Of a stretch of 64,000 bases of DNA, positions 24,186 to 34,388 are shown piece after piece. The stretch is taken from positions 27,413-91,412 of the forward strand of contig CASFNR010000012.1 in the NCBI GenBank assembly GCA_949296115.1. Direction: 5' to 3'. A program made the translations under genes and the position numbers. The DNA comes from an uncultured Eubacteriales bacterium. GTDB lineage: Bacteria; Bacillota; Clostridia; Oscillospirales; Oscillospiraceae. Position 1 is the stretch's first letter, and each line of letters starts with the position of its first letter. Below the pieces are notes generated by a model. It was given only the letters and a program-made list of their open reading frames with translations. It searched no databases and was not told the origin of the DNA.

Positions 24186-26009
24186 ATGAGCAAGATTATC
24201 GGTATTGATTTGGGTACGACCAATTCCTGTGTCGCCGTTCTGGAAGGCGGCGAACCTGTTGTCATCGCCAACGCCGAGGGCAACCGCACCACTCCCTCTG
24301 TGGTGGCCTTCTCCAAGACCGGCGAGCGGATGGTGGGCCAGGTGGCCAAGCGTCAGGCTGTTACCAACGCAGACCGCACCGTGGCTTCCATCAAGCGCCA
24401 CATGGGCGAAAATTACCACGTTACCATTGACGGCAAGGGCTACACCCCCCAGGAGATCAGCGCCATGGTGCTGCAGAAGCTGAAGGCCGACGCTGAGAGC
24501 TACCTGGGCCAGACCGTCACCGAGGCCGTCATCACTGTCCCGGCTTACTTCTCCGATGCCCAGCGTCAGGCCACCAAGGACGCCGGCAAGATTGCCGGCC
24601 TGGACGTGAAGCGGATCATCAACGAGCCCACCGCCGCAGCTCTGGCTTACGGCCTGGACAAGGAAACCGAGCAGAAGATCATGGTTTATGACCTGGGCGG
24701 CGGTACCTTCGATGTGTCCATTCTGGACATCGGCGACGGCGTCATTGAGGTTCTGGCTACCGCCGGCGACACCCACCTGGGCGGCGACGACTTCGACCAG
24801 AGAATCATGGACTATCTGGTTGCCGAATTCAAGAAGGCCGAGGGCATCAACCTGGCCAGCGATAAGGTGGCCATGCAGCGTCTGAAGGAAGCTGCCGAGA
24901 AGGCCAAGATCGAGCTGTCCGGCGTGACCTCCACCAACATCAACCTGCCTTATATCACCGCCGATGCCACCGGCCCCAAGCACCTGGACGTGACCCTCTC
25001 CCGGGCCAAGTTCAATGAGCTCACCGCCGATCTGGTGGAGCGGACCATGAAGCCTGTCCGTCAGGCCATGTCTGATGCTGGCCTGAGCGCCTCCGACCTG
25101 ACCAAGGTTCTGCTGGTGGGCGGCTCTACCCGTATTCCCGCCGTGCAGGACGCTGTGAAGAACATCACCGGCAAGGAAGGCTTCAAGGGCATCAACCCCG
25201 ACGAGTGCGTGGCTGTGGGCGCTGCCATTCAGGGCGGCGTGCTCACCGGCGACGTGCAGGACATCCTGCTGCTGGACGTTACCCCCCTGTCCCTGGGCAT
25301 TGAGACCATGGGCGGCGTGTTCACCCGTCTGATCGACCGGAACACCACCATCCCCACCCACAAGAGCCAGATTTTCTCCACTGCTGCCGATGGCCAGACC
25401 TCCGTTGAGGTCCATGTCCTCCAGGGCGAGCGGGAGATGGCCGCTTACAACAAGACTCTGGGCCGGTTCCAGCTCACCGGCATCGCTCCCGCACCCCGTG
25501 GCGTGCCCCAGATTGAGGTTACCTTCGACATCGATGCCAACGGCATCGTGAAGGTTTCCGCCAAGGATCTGGGCACCGGCAAGGAGCAGCAGATCTCCAT
25601 CACCGCCTCCACCAACCTGAGCCAGGAGGACATCGATAAGGCTGTCCGGGAGGCGGAGCAGTACGCCGCCGAGGACAAGGCCCGCAAGGAGGAAGTGGAC
25701 ACCCACAACATGGCCGACCAGACCGTCTATCAGACTGAAAAGACCCTGAATGAGCTGGGCGACAAGATCTCCGCCGACGAGAAGGCATCCATCCAGGCCG
25801 CCGTGGAGAAGCTGAAGGAAGCCAACAAGGGCAGCGATGTTGCCGCCATCAAGGCTGCCACCGAAGAAGTGCAGAAGGCCTTCTATGCGGTCAGCGAGAA
25901 GCTGTACCAGCAGGCCGGTCCTCAGGACGGCGGCGCCGGTCAGCAGGGCGGCTACCAGAAGCCCGGTGACGACGGCGTGGTGGACGCAGACTACGAGACC
26001 GTTGACTAA
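24186..26009 (+). CDS. dnaK: Chaperone DnaK (Hsp70)
   Basis: A 607-residue ATP-driven chaperone. The ATPase domain begins with [15 protein letters not shown] and contains [14 protein letters not shown] and [12 protein letters not shown]. The substrate domain follows [14 protein letters not shown], and the C-terminal lid ends in a Gly/Gln-rich tail with the acidic end DADYETVD. It lacks the 24-residue insertion of Gram-negative DnaK, as expected in Firmicutes. The codon bias is visibly stronger than in neighbours, in keeping with high expression. TAGGAGGAAAAG precedes the ATG. Confidence 0.98.
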   Translation: MSKIIGIDLGTTNSCVAVLEGGEPVVIANAEGNRTTPSVVAFSKTGERMVGQVAKRQAVTNADRTVASIKRHMGENYHVTIDGKGYTPQEISAMVLQKLKADAESYLGQTVTEAVITVPAYFSDAQRQATKDAGKIAGLDVKRIINEPTAAALAYGLDKETEQKIMVYDLGGGTFDVSILDIGDGVIEVLATAGDTHLGGDDFDQRIMDYLVAEFKKAEGINLASDKVAMQRLKEAAEKAKIELSGVTSTNINLPYITADATGPKHLDVTLSRAKFNELTADLVERTMKPVRQAMSDAGLSASDLTKVLLVGGSTRIPAVQDAVKNITGKEGFKGINPDECVAVGAAIQGGVLTGDVQDILLLDVTPLSLGIETMGGVFTRLIDRNTTIPTHKSQIFSTAADGQTSVEVHVLQGEREMAAYNKTLGRFQLTGIAPAPRGVPQIEVTFDIDANGIVKVSAKDLGTGKEQQISITASTNLSQEDIDKAVREAEQYAAEDKARKEEVDTHNMADQTVYQTEKTLNELGDKISADEKASIQAAVEKLKEANKGSDVAAIKAATEEVQKAFYAVSEKLYQQAGPQDGGAGQQGGYQKPGDDGVVDADYETVD

Positions 26010-26020
26010 TGACCCCGGAA

Positions 26021-26045
26021 AAGGGGCGGCGGACAGCCGCCCCTT
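26021..26045 (+). other. Intercistronic stem-loop between dnaK and dnaJ
   Basis: Perfect stem AAGGGGCGGC / GCCGCCCCTT with a 5-base loop, 11 bases after the dnaK stop, not followed by a T-tract. It may stabilise the dnaK message or allow partial termination so that less DnaJ than DnaK is made. Confidence 0.65.
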
Positions 26046-26122
26046 CTTGGTGTATAACGGAGGCAGTTTCCTGCCGGTGAAAAATCCGGGGCCCTCCGCT
26101 GACGAATAGGAGATTGAAGCGT

Positions 26123-27271
26123 ATGGCAGAAAACAAGCGTGATTATTACGAGGTGCTGGGCGTCAAGAAGGACGCCTCACCCGAGGAAATAAAAAAGGCC
26201 TACCGCAAAAACGCCATGAAGTACCACCCCGACCGGAATCCCGGCGATAAAAATGCGGAGGAGAAGTTCAAAGAGGTGGGCGAGGCCTATGAAGTGCTGT
26301 CCGACGAGACAAAGCGGCAGCGCTACGACCAGTTCGGCTTTGCGGGCGTGGACCCCAACTTCGGCGCTGGGGCCGGCGGGGCCGGATACGGCGCCGGATT
26401 CAGCGGATTCGGCGATTTTGGGGATTTGGGCGATATTTTCGGGGAGTTCTTCGGCGGCGGCAGCCGCAGAGGCACTGCCCAGAATGCCCCCCGCCGGGGC
26501 GAGAATGTGGTGGCCCGTCTGGAGCTGACTTTTGAGGAGGCCGCCTTCGGCTGCGAAAAGGAAGTGGCAGCCCAGCGGATTGAAAACTGCTCCGCCTGCA
26601 GCGGCACCGGTTCCGCCGACGGGGTCATTGAAACCTGCCAGCAGTGCCGTGGTACCGGCCAGGTGCGCACGGTGCAGAACTTTATGGGAATGCAGATGCA
26701 GTCCAGCACCACCTGCCCCAGCTGCGGCGGCAAGGGCAAGGTCATCAAGAATCCCTGCACCACCTGCAAGGGCAAGGGCAAGGTCCGCCGGACCAAGCGG
26801 GTCAAGGTCAAGATTCCCGCCGGCGTGGATGCCGGACAGAGCGTCCGGGTCCGGGGCGAGGGCTGCGTAGGCAGCAATGGCGGCATCAACGGCGACCTGC
26901 TGGTGGAGATCTACATCAAGCGCCATCCGATTTTTACCCGGGAGGATTACGATGTCCTCTGCGAGGTGCCGATCACCTTTACGCAGGCGGCCTTGGGCGC
27001 AGAGATTGAAGTGCCCACCCTGGATGGCCGGGTGAAGTTCGATCTGCCCGAGGGAACCCAGACCGGCCGGGAGTTTGTGCTCCGGGAAAAGGGCATTCCC
27101 GAGGTGGGCAATTCCCGCCGCCGGGGCAATCACCGCTTCACTGTGGTGGTAGAGACCCCCACCCATCTGACCAAGGAGCAGAAGGACTTGCTCCGGCAGC
27201 TGGACGGTTCCATGGAGGAAACCCCAAAGCGGAAGAAATTCATTGATACCCTGAAGGATTTCTTTGATTAA
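26123..27271 (+). CDS. dnaJ: Chaperone DnaJ (Hsp40)
   Basis: A 382-residue cochaperone that delivers clients to DnaK and triggers its ATPase. The J-domain (residues 4-67) has the essential HPD in KYHPDRNPG, followed by a Gly/Phe-rich stretch up to about residue 125. The zinc domain has all four repeats: [24 protein letters not shown] and [11 protein letters not shown] 26123 starts the conserved [13 protein letters not shown]; a TTG nine bases earlier in frame is less likely because the AGGAGA site then lies too close. Confidence 0.97.
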   Translation: MAENKRDYYEVLGVKKDASPEEIKKAYRKNAMKYHPDRNPGDKNAEEKFKEVGEAYEVLSDETKRQRYDQFGFAGVDPNFGAGAGGAGYGAGFSGFGDFGDLGDIFGEFFGGGSRRGTAQNAPRRGENVVARLELTFEEAAFGCEKEVAAQRIENCSACSGTGSADGVIETCQQCRGTGQVRTVQNFMGMQMQSSTTCPSCGGKGKVIKNPCTTCKGKGKVRRTKRVKVKIPAGVDAGQSVRVRGEGCVGSNGGINGDLLVEIYIKRHPIFTREDYDVLCEVPITFTQAALGAEIEVPTLDGRVKFDLPEGTQTGREFVLREKGIPEVGNSRRRGNHRFTVVVETPTHLTKEQKDLLRQLDGSMEETPKRKKFIDTLKDFFD

Positions 27272-27280
27272 AATATTGGA

Positions 27281-27317
27281 AAAACCCAGGCGGGGACTTG
27301 TGCCCGGCCTGGGTTTT
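27281..27317 (+). terminator. Terminator of the heat-shock operon
   Basis: Stem AAAACCCAGGC / GCCTGGGTTTT, 15-base loop. The -35 box of the next promoter lies in its loop and 3' arm. Confidence 0.85.
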
Positions 27318-27326
27318 CGCTATAAT
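27298..27326 (+). promoter_or_regulatory. Promoter of the dCMP deaminase gene, nested in the terminator
   Basis: TTGTGC (27298-27303), 17-base spacer, TATAAT (27321-27326). The -35 is inside the upstream terminator hairpin, an economical joint between two transcription units. Confidence 0.75.
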
Positions 27327-27352
27327 AGGGAAAAAGAAAAGGAGGCTGCTCC

Positions 27353-27847
27353 ATGAAACGAAAGGATTACATCAGCTGGGACGAATATTTTATGGGAATT
27401 GCCATGCTGGCGGCCAAACGCAGCAAGGACCCCAACACCCAGGTAGGCGCCTGTATTGTCTCTCAGGACAACATCATCATTTCCACGGGCTACAATGGCA
27501 TGCCCAAAGGCTGCTCCGATGACGAATATCCCTGGGCCAGGGAAGGCAGCGAAACCAAGTACCCCTATGTGGTCCATGCGGAGCTGAATGCGGTGCTGAA
27601 CGCCAACGGTCGGGACCTGCGGGGCAGCAAGCTGTATGTGGCGCTGTTTCCCTGCAATGAATGCGCCAAAGCCATCATCCAGAGCGGCGTGAAGGAAGTC
27701 ATTTATCTGTCGGACAAGTACGCCGACACCATGGCGACCCTGGCCTCCAAGCGGATGATGGATTCCGCCGGGGTGCGCTATACCCAGATGCGCACCGGCC
27801 TGAAATCCATCACCCTGGACTTTATTCCCGAGGAAGAACGTAAATAA
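27353..27847 (+). CDS. Deoxycytidylate deaminase (dCMP deaminase)
   Basis: A 164-residue zinc enzyme converting dCMP to dUMP for thymidylate synthesis. The zinc-binding and proton-relay motif is HAELNAVLN, and the second half-site is PCNECAKAII (PCxxC). The N-terminal SWDEYFMGIAMLAAKRSKDPNTQVG is characteristic of dCMP deaminases and ComEB-like proteins. Unlike the allosteric trimeric enzymes, regulation cannot be judged from the sequence. AAAGGAGGCTG precedes ATG 27353. It stands alone between a promoter and a terminator. Confidence 0.93.
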   Translation: MKRKDYISWDEYFMGIAMLAAKRSKDPNTQVGACIVSQDNIIISTGYNGMPKGCSDDEYPWAREGSETKYPYVVHAELNAVLNANGRDLRGSKLYVALFPCNECAKAIIQSGVKEVIYLSDKYADTMATLASKRMMDSAGVRYTQMRTGLKSITLDFIPEEERK

Positions 27848-27869
27848 TTCTGCCTGAAAACAGAGAGAA

Positions 27870-27906
27870 CTCCCCCGGTTTCCTGCCGGGGGAGCCTGTC
27901 TGTTTT
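27870..27906 (+). terminator. Terminator after the dCMP deaminase gene
   Basis: Nine-base stem CTCCCCCGG / CCGGGGGAG with a 7-base loop, then CCTGTCTGTTTT. Confidence 0.8.
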
Positions 27907-27957
27907 GTGTTCCGGCCAGAGAGCCAAAAATCTGAATCCATTTTGTAGGAGCGAGTT

Positions 27958-30900
27958 ATGTCCAAGTTTTCTGTAAAAAAACCGTTGACGGTGTTTGTGG
28001 CGGTGATTGCCGTGCTGGTGCTGGGGATGGTGGCCTATTTCCGGATGACGCCGGATTTGCTGCCAAATATGGATTTCCCCTATGTGATCATTGTGACGGC
28101 CTACCCCGGCGCCAGTCCGGAGAAAGTGGAGCAGGAGATTACCAGGCCCATGGAACAGGCTATGTCCACCCTGGAGCATATTGTGGAGGTGACTTCCGCT
28201 TCCAGCGAAAACGCCAGCATGGTGATGCTGGAATTTGAGGACGCAGTGAACATGGACACCGTCGGCGTGGACATCCAGCAGCAGATTTCGGTCCTCTCCT
28301 CCGACTGGGAGGATACGGTCGCCACTCCCTATGTGCTGAAGATCAATCCGTCCATGCTGCCGGTGGCGGTGGCAGCGGTGTTCCGGGAGGGGATGGATAC
28401 CATCGCCCTGACGGAATTCCTCAATGACACCCTGCTCAACAAGCTGGAGGGCGTGCCCGGAGTTGCCCGGATTACCTCTACCGGCATGATTGAAAGCCAG
28501 CTTCATGTCATTCTGGATCAGGATAAAATTGATGCGGTCAACCGAAGAATCGTGGATGCGGTGAACGGCGAGCTGGATGACGCCCAGGCGGAGCTGGAGG
28601 AGCAGAAGCAGGACCTGGAAAATACCAAGGGCCAGATGAACAACGCCCAGTCCCAGCTGGATGCGGGAAAAGATGCACTGGCAGAGCAGACAGCCCAGGG
28701 GCAGGCCCAGCTGGAGCAGCAGCAGACGGAACTGGAGAATATGAAAACCGCCCTGCAGCTGCAGATTGTTCAGCTCCAGGGGACGGTTGCCCAGCTTGAA
28801 ACCGGGATTGCGGGACTGAAACAGATTCCCCAGCTCCGGGGGGCGGTGGCGGATGCCAAATCTCGGGCCGATGCCATTGCCCAGCTGAACCGGGACCTCC
28901 AGGGCCAGACGCCCTATTCCCAGCTCCAAACCGAGGCCACCGAAGCCAATACTGCCTTCCTGGCAGCCGAGACGGCGCTGACCAGCGCTCAGGCGGACTA
29001 TGATGCAAAGAAAGCTCTCTATGATGCCGCTGCGGCGGCAGGGGACCCGGAGGGCAATCTGGCGGAACTGGAAGCTGCGATGAATCAGGCGGAGGAAACT
29101 CTGACGGCTGCCGAAGGAGCATATCAGGCTGCCTGGACCCGGCGGGAGAACGCCGATCAGGCCCTGGCCAACCGGGATGCCCTGTATACTGCGGTGGGGC
29201 TGGAACCGGGGGCGGACCTGGCGGCGGCAGAAGCAGTTGCTCAGGTGAATTATCAGGCGGCCCAGACGACCCTGACCGCCCTGGAAACACAGCTGGGGCT
29301 GTCCGGCGGGGACGAGGGGGAGCTGAACGCCAAAATTGCTGAATATGAGACCCAGCTGACCACGGCCCAGGGGGCTCTGACTGAACTGGAGAACAGCCTG
29401 GCGGGAATTGAAAGCGGGGAAACCCAGCTGAAGGATGCCGCTCTGGCCCTGGAACAGGCCAAAACCTCCGGCATGCTGGAGATCAGCATCGCTGCGGGAA
29501 AACTGGCGGCGGGCTCCGCATCCCTTGAAATGGCGCTGACCCAGATTGAAAGCGGCCTGGAAACCCTGGAGGACAGCCGGGAGGACGCCCTGCGTCAGGC
29601 GGACCTGAACCGGATTCTCACCATGGATTTGGTGACCCAGATTCTCACGGCCCAGAACTTCTCCATGCCGGCGGGATATGTGGAGCAGGACGGCATCAAC
29701 TACATGGTGTCCATCGGCGATGAGATCACCGACCGGGAGACCCTGGAGAATCTGCTCCTGCTGGACCTGGGCATTGAGGGACTGGACCCCATCTATCTGA
29801 AGGATGTGGCGGTGGTTCTGCTCACGGACAACCGGGACGAAACCTACGCCAAGCTCAACGGGCAGGATGCGGTGATGCTCAGCTTTGAAAAGCAGAGCAC
29901 CTACTCCACTGCCGAAACCACCAACAATCTGACGGAGCGGTTCCGGGAGCTGGAAGCGGAATACCCCGGGCTGCAGTTTGTGGACCTGATGAACCAGGGG
30001 GATTACATCTACCTGATTGTGGACTCCATCCTCAACAGCCTGCTGCTGGGGGCGGCGTTTGCCATCCTTGTGCTGTATCTGTTCCTGCGGGACCTGCGGC
30101 CCACGTTCATCACCCTGTGCGCCATTCCCATCAGTGTGATTTTTGCCATTGTGCTGATGTACTTCTCCGGGGTGACCATCAACATGATCTCCCTGTCCGG
30201 CCTGGCAGTGGCGGTGGGCATGCTGGTGGACAACTCTGTGGTGGTGATTGAGAACATCTACCGGCTTCGGGTCAAGGGCGCCAACGTGATTCAGGCGGCA
30301 GTATCCGGGGCGGCTCAGGTGGCCGGAGCGGTCACCGCCTCGACCCTGACCACGGTATGCGTGTTCCTGCCCATTGTGTTTGTGGAGGGCATCACCCGAC
30401 AGCTGTTCACCGACCTGGCGCTGACCATGACCTATTCCCTGATGGCCAGCCTGGTGGTGTCCCTGACCTTGGTGCCCGCCATGGCCTCCGGGATGCTGCG
30501 CAAAGAGAAAGCCAGCAAGCCTGGCCTTCTGGATACCAAGCTGCTGCCGGCCTATGCCCGGGCAGCCCGCTGGGCCCTGGGACACAAGGCGGTGGTTCTG
30601 GCCAGTGCGGCGATCCTGCTGGTGGTGACGGCGGGGGCCAGCCTGGCCAAGGGCTTTATCTTCATGCCCACCCTGGATATGCCAAACATTACCGTTTCCG
30701 TCACCATGCCGGAGGGCGCGGATATGGAGCAGGCGTCTCGGCTGGCGGACCAGGTGCTGGAGCGGGTTGCTCAAGTAGAGGGCATTGAAACCGCCGGCGC
30801 CATGATGAACGTGGGAACCTCTCTGCTGGGCGGTTCCTCCCAGACCAGCTATGATGTGACGGTTTATATCGCTTTGGCGGATGAGAGCGCCTCCGGCGCT

Positions 30901-32111
30901 GCAGCGGGAAAAGAAATCGAAGCGCTCTGCGCCGATCTTCCCTGTACTGTCAGCGCCAGTTCCGCCATGATGGATATGTCCATGCTCACCGGAAGCGGAA
31001 TTGCCATGAATGTATTTGCAGAGGACATGGACACCCTTCAGGCGGCGGCCCGGAAGGCTGCCCAGACCATGGAGGGCGTGGCGGGTCTGACGATATTTCC
31101 GACGGCCTGGAAGATGCGGCCCCGGCGCTGCATATTTCCGTGGACCGGAACAAGGCCATGGCCCATGGCCTGACGGTGGCCCAGGTGTACATGGAACTGG
31201 CCACGGGACTGACTGCCGACGGCACGGTGGCGTCCCTGGAGCTGGACGGAATTTCCACCGATGTGATTGTGGAGAAACCGGAGGGGGCGGTGCTGGATGC
31301 CCAGGAGCTGCGGGATTATGTGTTTGAGGTCACGGACAAAGACGGAGAGATCAAGGAAGTTCCCCTGTCGGATTTTGCCCAGGTGGAGGAAACCACCAGC
31401 CTGGCCTCCATCGGACGAATCGGACAGAAGCGGTATCTGTCCGTCACTGCCCAGGTGCTGCCGGGCTATAATGTGACGCTGCTTGCCAATCAGGTGGAGC
31501 AGGCGATGGAAAAGACCGATTTGGGCGACGGCGTGAGTTACACCTTTACCGGGGAAAATGAGAGCATCCTGGAGGCGGTGGAGCAGCTGCTGCTGATGCT
31601 GGTGCTGGGCATCCTGCTGGTGTACCTGGTGATGGTGGCCCAGTTCCAGAGCCTGAAATCCCCGTTCATTGTGATGTTCACCATCCCCCTGGCCTTTACC
31701 GGGGGATTCCTGGCCCTGCTGCTGTGCGGGATGGAAGTCAGCGTCATTTCCCTGATCGGGTTCGTCATGCTGACGGGTATCATCGTCAACAACGGCATCG
31801 TGCTGGTGGACTACATCAACCAGCTGCGCCAGGAGGGAATGGAGCGCCGGGAGGCCATTGTGGAAGCCGGCGTCACCCGGATGCGGCCCATTCTGATGAC
31901 CACCATTACCACGGTGCTGGGCCTGATTGATATGGCGGTCCGCAAGAGCGCCGGAACCTCCCTGATGCAGCCCATTGCGGTGGTCTGCATCGGCGGCCTG
32001 GTCTACGCCACCCTGATGACCCTGTTCGTGGTGCCCTGCATTTATGACTGGGTGAACAAAGCAGAGCTGCGCAGCGTCCGGGAAGAGGACCTGAAGCTGC
32101 TGGACATCTGA
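27958..32111 (+). pseudogene. RND-superfamily efflux transporter with coiled-coil insert, broken by a one-base shift
   Basis: Together the two frames encode about 1,384 residues of an AcrB/HAE1-type permease. The first frame runs from ATG 27958 and stops at 31171-31173; homologous sequence continues from about 31090 in another frame to 32111. Inserting one base after 31089 turns GLTIFPTAWK into GLDDISDGLED and joins the frames, so a G is missing there. The fold has an N-terminal helix, porter domain, helices carrying GLAVAVGMLVDNSVVVIENIY, and a second half with GFVMLTGIIVNNGIVLVDYI. Residues about 200-540 form an Ala/Gln/Glu-rich coiled coil replacing much of the usual docking region. Either a recent mutation or a sequencing error. 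Confidence 0.85.
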
Positions 32112-32117
32112 TGAAAC

Positions 32118-32153
32118 GTCCCGCTCCGGCATAGCCAGAGCGGGACTTCTGTT
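32118..32153 (+). terminator. Terminator after the RND gene
   Basis: Stem GTCCCGCTC-CGGC / GCC-A-GAGCGGGAC with a small internal mismatch, followed by TTCTGTTT. Confidence 0.8.
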
Positions 32154-32188
32154 TCGGAGAATTTACGGGATTTTTACGCACTTCCCCC

Positions 32189-32217
32189 TTGTTGTTCCCG
32201 GAATCATTCGCTATAAT
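32189..32217 (+). promoter_or_regulatory. Promoter of fbp
   Basis: TTGTTG, 17-base spacer, perfect TATAAT, 39 bases before the start codon. Confidence 0.8.
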
Positions 32218-32255
32218 ACAGCCATGAGGAGAAGAAAAAAGGAAAGGATGAGAAT

Positions 32256-34247
32256 ATGGATAACAAGCGTACTTTTACGCCGGAGCAGCTGCACTACCTG
32301 CGCCTGCTCTCGAAGCAGTTTCCCACCGTTCAGGAGGCGGGAACAGAAATCATCCGGCTCCAGGCCATCCTGAATCTGCCCAAGGGTACCGAGCATTTTA
32401 TGTCGGACATCCACGGCGAGCATGAGGCCTTCCTGCACATTCTCAACTCCGCTTCCGGCGAAGTCAAAGAGAAGCTGGAGGAGCTGTTCGGCAACGCCAT
32501 GACCCAGCGGGACCGCAACGACCTGGCGACCTTGATTTATTACCCCGCTTCCAAGCTTGCCCTGGTGGCGGATGAGGTGGAGGACCTGGACGAGTGGTAC
32601 CGGCTGACCATCCATCGGCTGGTGGAACTGTGCCGGTATGTGTCCACCAAATATACCCGGCAGAAGGTCCGTTCCCTGATGCCCCCGGACTATGAGGAGA
32701 TCATTGACGAACTGGTGCACCTGGCAGGGGAGGGGGGCTTCCGGCAGGACCAGTATGAGAGCATCATCAATACCACCATTCAGATCGGTCAGGCGGCGGA
32801 TGTGATTCAGGCCATCAGCCAGCTGATTAAGCGCCTGGTGGTGGACCGGCTCCACATTGTGGGGGATATTTTTGACCGGGGCCCCCGGGCGGACATTGTC
32901 ATGGATTCCCTGATGGAGGCCCAGAATGTAGACATTCAATGGGGCAACCACGATATTTTGTGGATGGGCGCCGCCTCCGGCTCCCGGACTCTGGTTGCCA
33001 CGGTGCTGAGCAACTCCATCCGCTACAACAACCTGGATGTGATTGAGACAGGCTATGGCATTTCCCTGCGGCCCCTGAGCATCTTTTCCAATGAGGTTTA
33101 CCGGGACTGCGACACCACCCAGTTCAAGGTCAGGCTCACCGGCACCGATGCCGACCAGTACACCGAGAAGGACAAGCTCCTCTCCGCCCGGATGTACAAG
33201 GCCATTACCATCATCCTCTTCAAGCTGGAGGGGCAGAAGCTGCTGCGCCGTCCGGAGTTCGGTATGGCGGACCGGCTTCTGCTGGATAAGATCGACTATG
33301 AGAAGAAAACCGTGGTGGTGGATGGAACGGAATACCCCATGACCGACTGTGACTTCCCCACGGTGGACCCGGCCAACCCCTACGAGCTGACGGAGGAGGA
33401 GAGCCATGTCATCACCCAGCTGACGGACTCTTTTGTTCACAGCGAGAAGCTGCAGAAGCACACCCGGTTCCTGTATTCCAAGGGCGGGCTGTACAAAATC
33501 AGCAACGGCAACCTGCTCTTCCACGGATGCATTCCCATGGACGATGAGGGACAGCTTCTCAGCTTCACCATCGGCGGCAAGGAGCGCGCCGGCCGGGAGT
33601 TCCTGGACTATGCGGAGAAAACCGCCCGGAAGGCCTACTATGACAAGCGGGGCAGCGCCGAGCGGCAGTTCGGCCTGGATTTCCTGTGGTGGCTGTGGTG
33701 CGGACGGAACAGTCCCATTTTCGGACGGGACCGGATGACCACCTTCGAGCGCCGGTTCATCACCGACGAGAAAACCTGGGCGGAGCCGAAAAACGCCTAC
33801 TATACCTACTACCAAGACCCGGCGGTGTGCGAAATGCTGCTGGCAGAGTTCGGCCTGGCGGGCAAACACTGCCACATCATCAACGGCCATGTGCCGGTGA
33901 AGGTGCGCAAGGGCGAAAGCCCGGTGAAGGGCGGCGGCAAGCTGATTGTCATTGACGGCGGCTTCAGCAAGGCCTATCAGCCCACCTCCGGCATTGCGGG
34001 CTATACCCTGATTTTCAATTCCCGGCAGCTGCGGATTGTGTCCCACCAGCCGTTCACCGGGAAATACAACGCCCTGCACAAGAATGACGACATTGAAAAT
34101 GAGAGCGTGATTTTTGAGAACCTGGAGACCCGGATGCGGATCAGCCAGACCGACGAGGGCGTGGAACTGCAGACCCGGGTGGAGGACCTGCTGCTTTTGC
34201 TGGAGGCTTACCGCTCCGGTGCAGTGACAGAAGATCACCGGAACTAA
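32256..34247 (+). CDS. fbp: Class III fructose-1,6-bisphosphatase
   Basis: A 663-residue gluconeogenic enzyme that removes the 1-phosphate of fructose-1,6-bisphosphate in the cytoplasm. The metallophosphatase motifs are visible: MSDIHGEHEAFLHIL near residue 50, HIVGDIFDRGPRADIVMD near residue 205, WGNHDILWMGAASGS near residue 230, and IINGHVPVK near residue 545. The large size and these motifs define the Firmicute class III enzyme, unrelated to classes I and II. AAAGGATGAGAAT precedes ATG 32256. It is a single-gene unit followed by two hairpins. Confidence 0.96.
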   Translation: MDNKRTFTPEQLHYLRLLSKQFPTVQEAGTEIIRLQAILNLPKGTEHFMSDIHGEHEAFLHILNSASGEVKEKLEELFGNAMTQRDRNDLATLIYYPASKLALVADEVEDLDEWYRLTIHRLVELCRYVSTKYTRQKVRSLMPPDYEEIIDELVHLAGEGGFRQDQYESIINTTIQIGQAADVIQAISQLIKRLVVDRLHIVGDIFDRGPRADIVMDSLMEAQNVDIQWGNHDILWMGAASGSRTLVATVLSNSIRYNNLDVIETGYGISLRPLSIFSNEVYRDCDTTQFKVRLTGTDADQYTEKDKLLSARMYKAITIILFKLEGQKLLRRPEFGMADRLLLDKIDYEKKTVVVDGTEYPMTDCDFPTVDPANPYELTEEESHVITQLTDSFVHSEKLQKHTRFLYSKGGLYKISNGNLLFHGCIPMDDEGQLLSFTIGGKERAGREFLDYAEKTARKAYYDKRGSAERQFGLDFLWWLWCGRNSPIFGRDRMTTFERRFITDEKTWAEPKNAYYTYYQDPAVCEMLLAEFGLAGKHCHIINGHVPVKVRKGESPVKGGGKLIVIDGGFSKAYQPTSGIAGYTLIFNSRQLRIVSHQPFTGKYNALHKNDDIENESVIFENLETRMRISQTDEGVELQTRVEDLLLLLEAYRSGAVTEDHRN

Positions 34248-34258
34248 AGAAAAGCGAA

Positions 34259-34281
34259 CGGCGCACCGGTTCGGTGCGCCG
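34259..34281 (+). other. GC-rich stem-loop downstream of fbp
   Basis: Perfect ten-base stem CGGCGCACCG / CGGTGCGCCG with a 3-base loop, 12 bases after the fbp stop and without a T-tract. The following 70 bases hold a short AAGAAAGCTTTCTT palindrome and no gene. The likely role is a 3' end stabiliser ahead of the true terminator. Confidence 0.6.
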
Positions 34282-34351
34282 CGGCAGAAAGCTTTCTTGG
34301 ATTTGTTTGCCGCCCCAGGCGGCAAACACTGTGGAATTTTTCGACATGCGT

Positions 34352-34386
34352 AAAACCCATCCGCCTTGCTGGCGGATGGGTTTTTG
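34352..34386. terminator. Bidirectional terminator between fbp and the molybdenum hydroxylase
   Basis: Stem AAAACCCATCCGCC / GGCGGATGGGTTTT with a 5-base loop and T-tracts on both strands; it serves the two convergent genes. Confidence 0.93.
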
Positions 34387-34388
34387 TA

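Noticed and set aside
22494-25706. A 1,070-codon open frame on the minus strand opposite hrcA, grpE and dnaK
   Set aside because: It is antisense to three certain heat-shock genes, is rich in His/Gly/Leu as expected from the complement of biased codons, and shows no domain or ribosome site. It is a codon-bias shadow.
27778-30774. A 998-codon minus-strand open frame opposite the RND pump coiled coil
   Set aside because: It arises from the repetitive GAG/CAG-rich coiled-coil codons. No promoter, ribosome site or recognisable domain supports it.
31081-31095. Programmed frameshift joining the two RND frames
   Set aside because: No slippery heptamer of the X-XXY-YYZ type and no strong downstream structure is seen at the junction. 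A missing base explains the break better.
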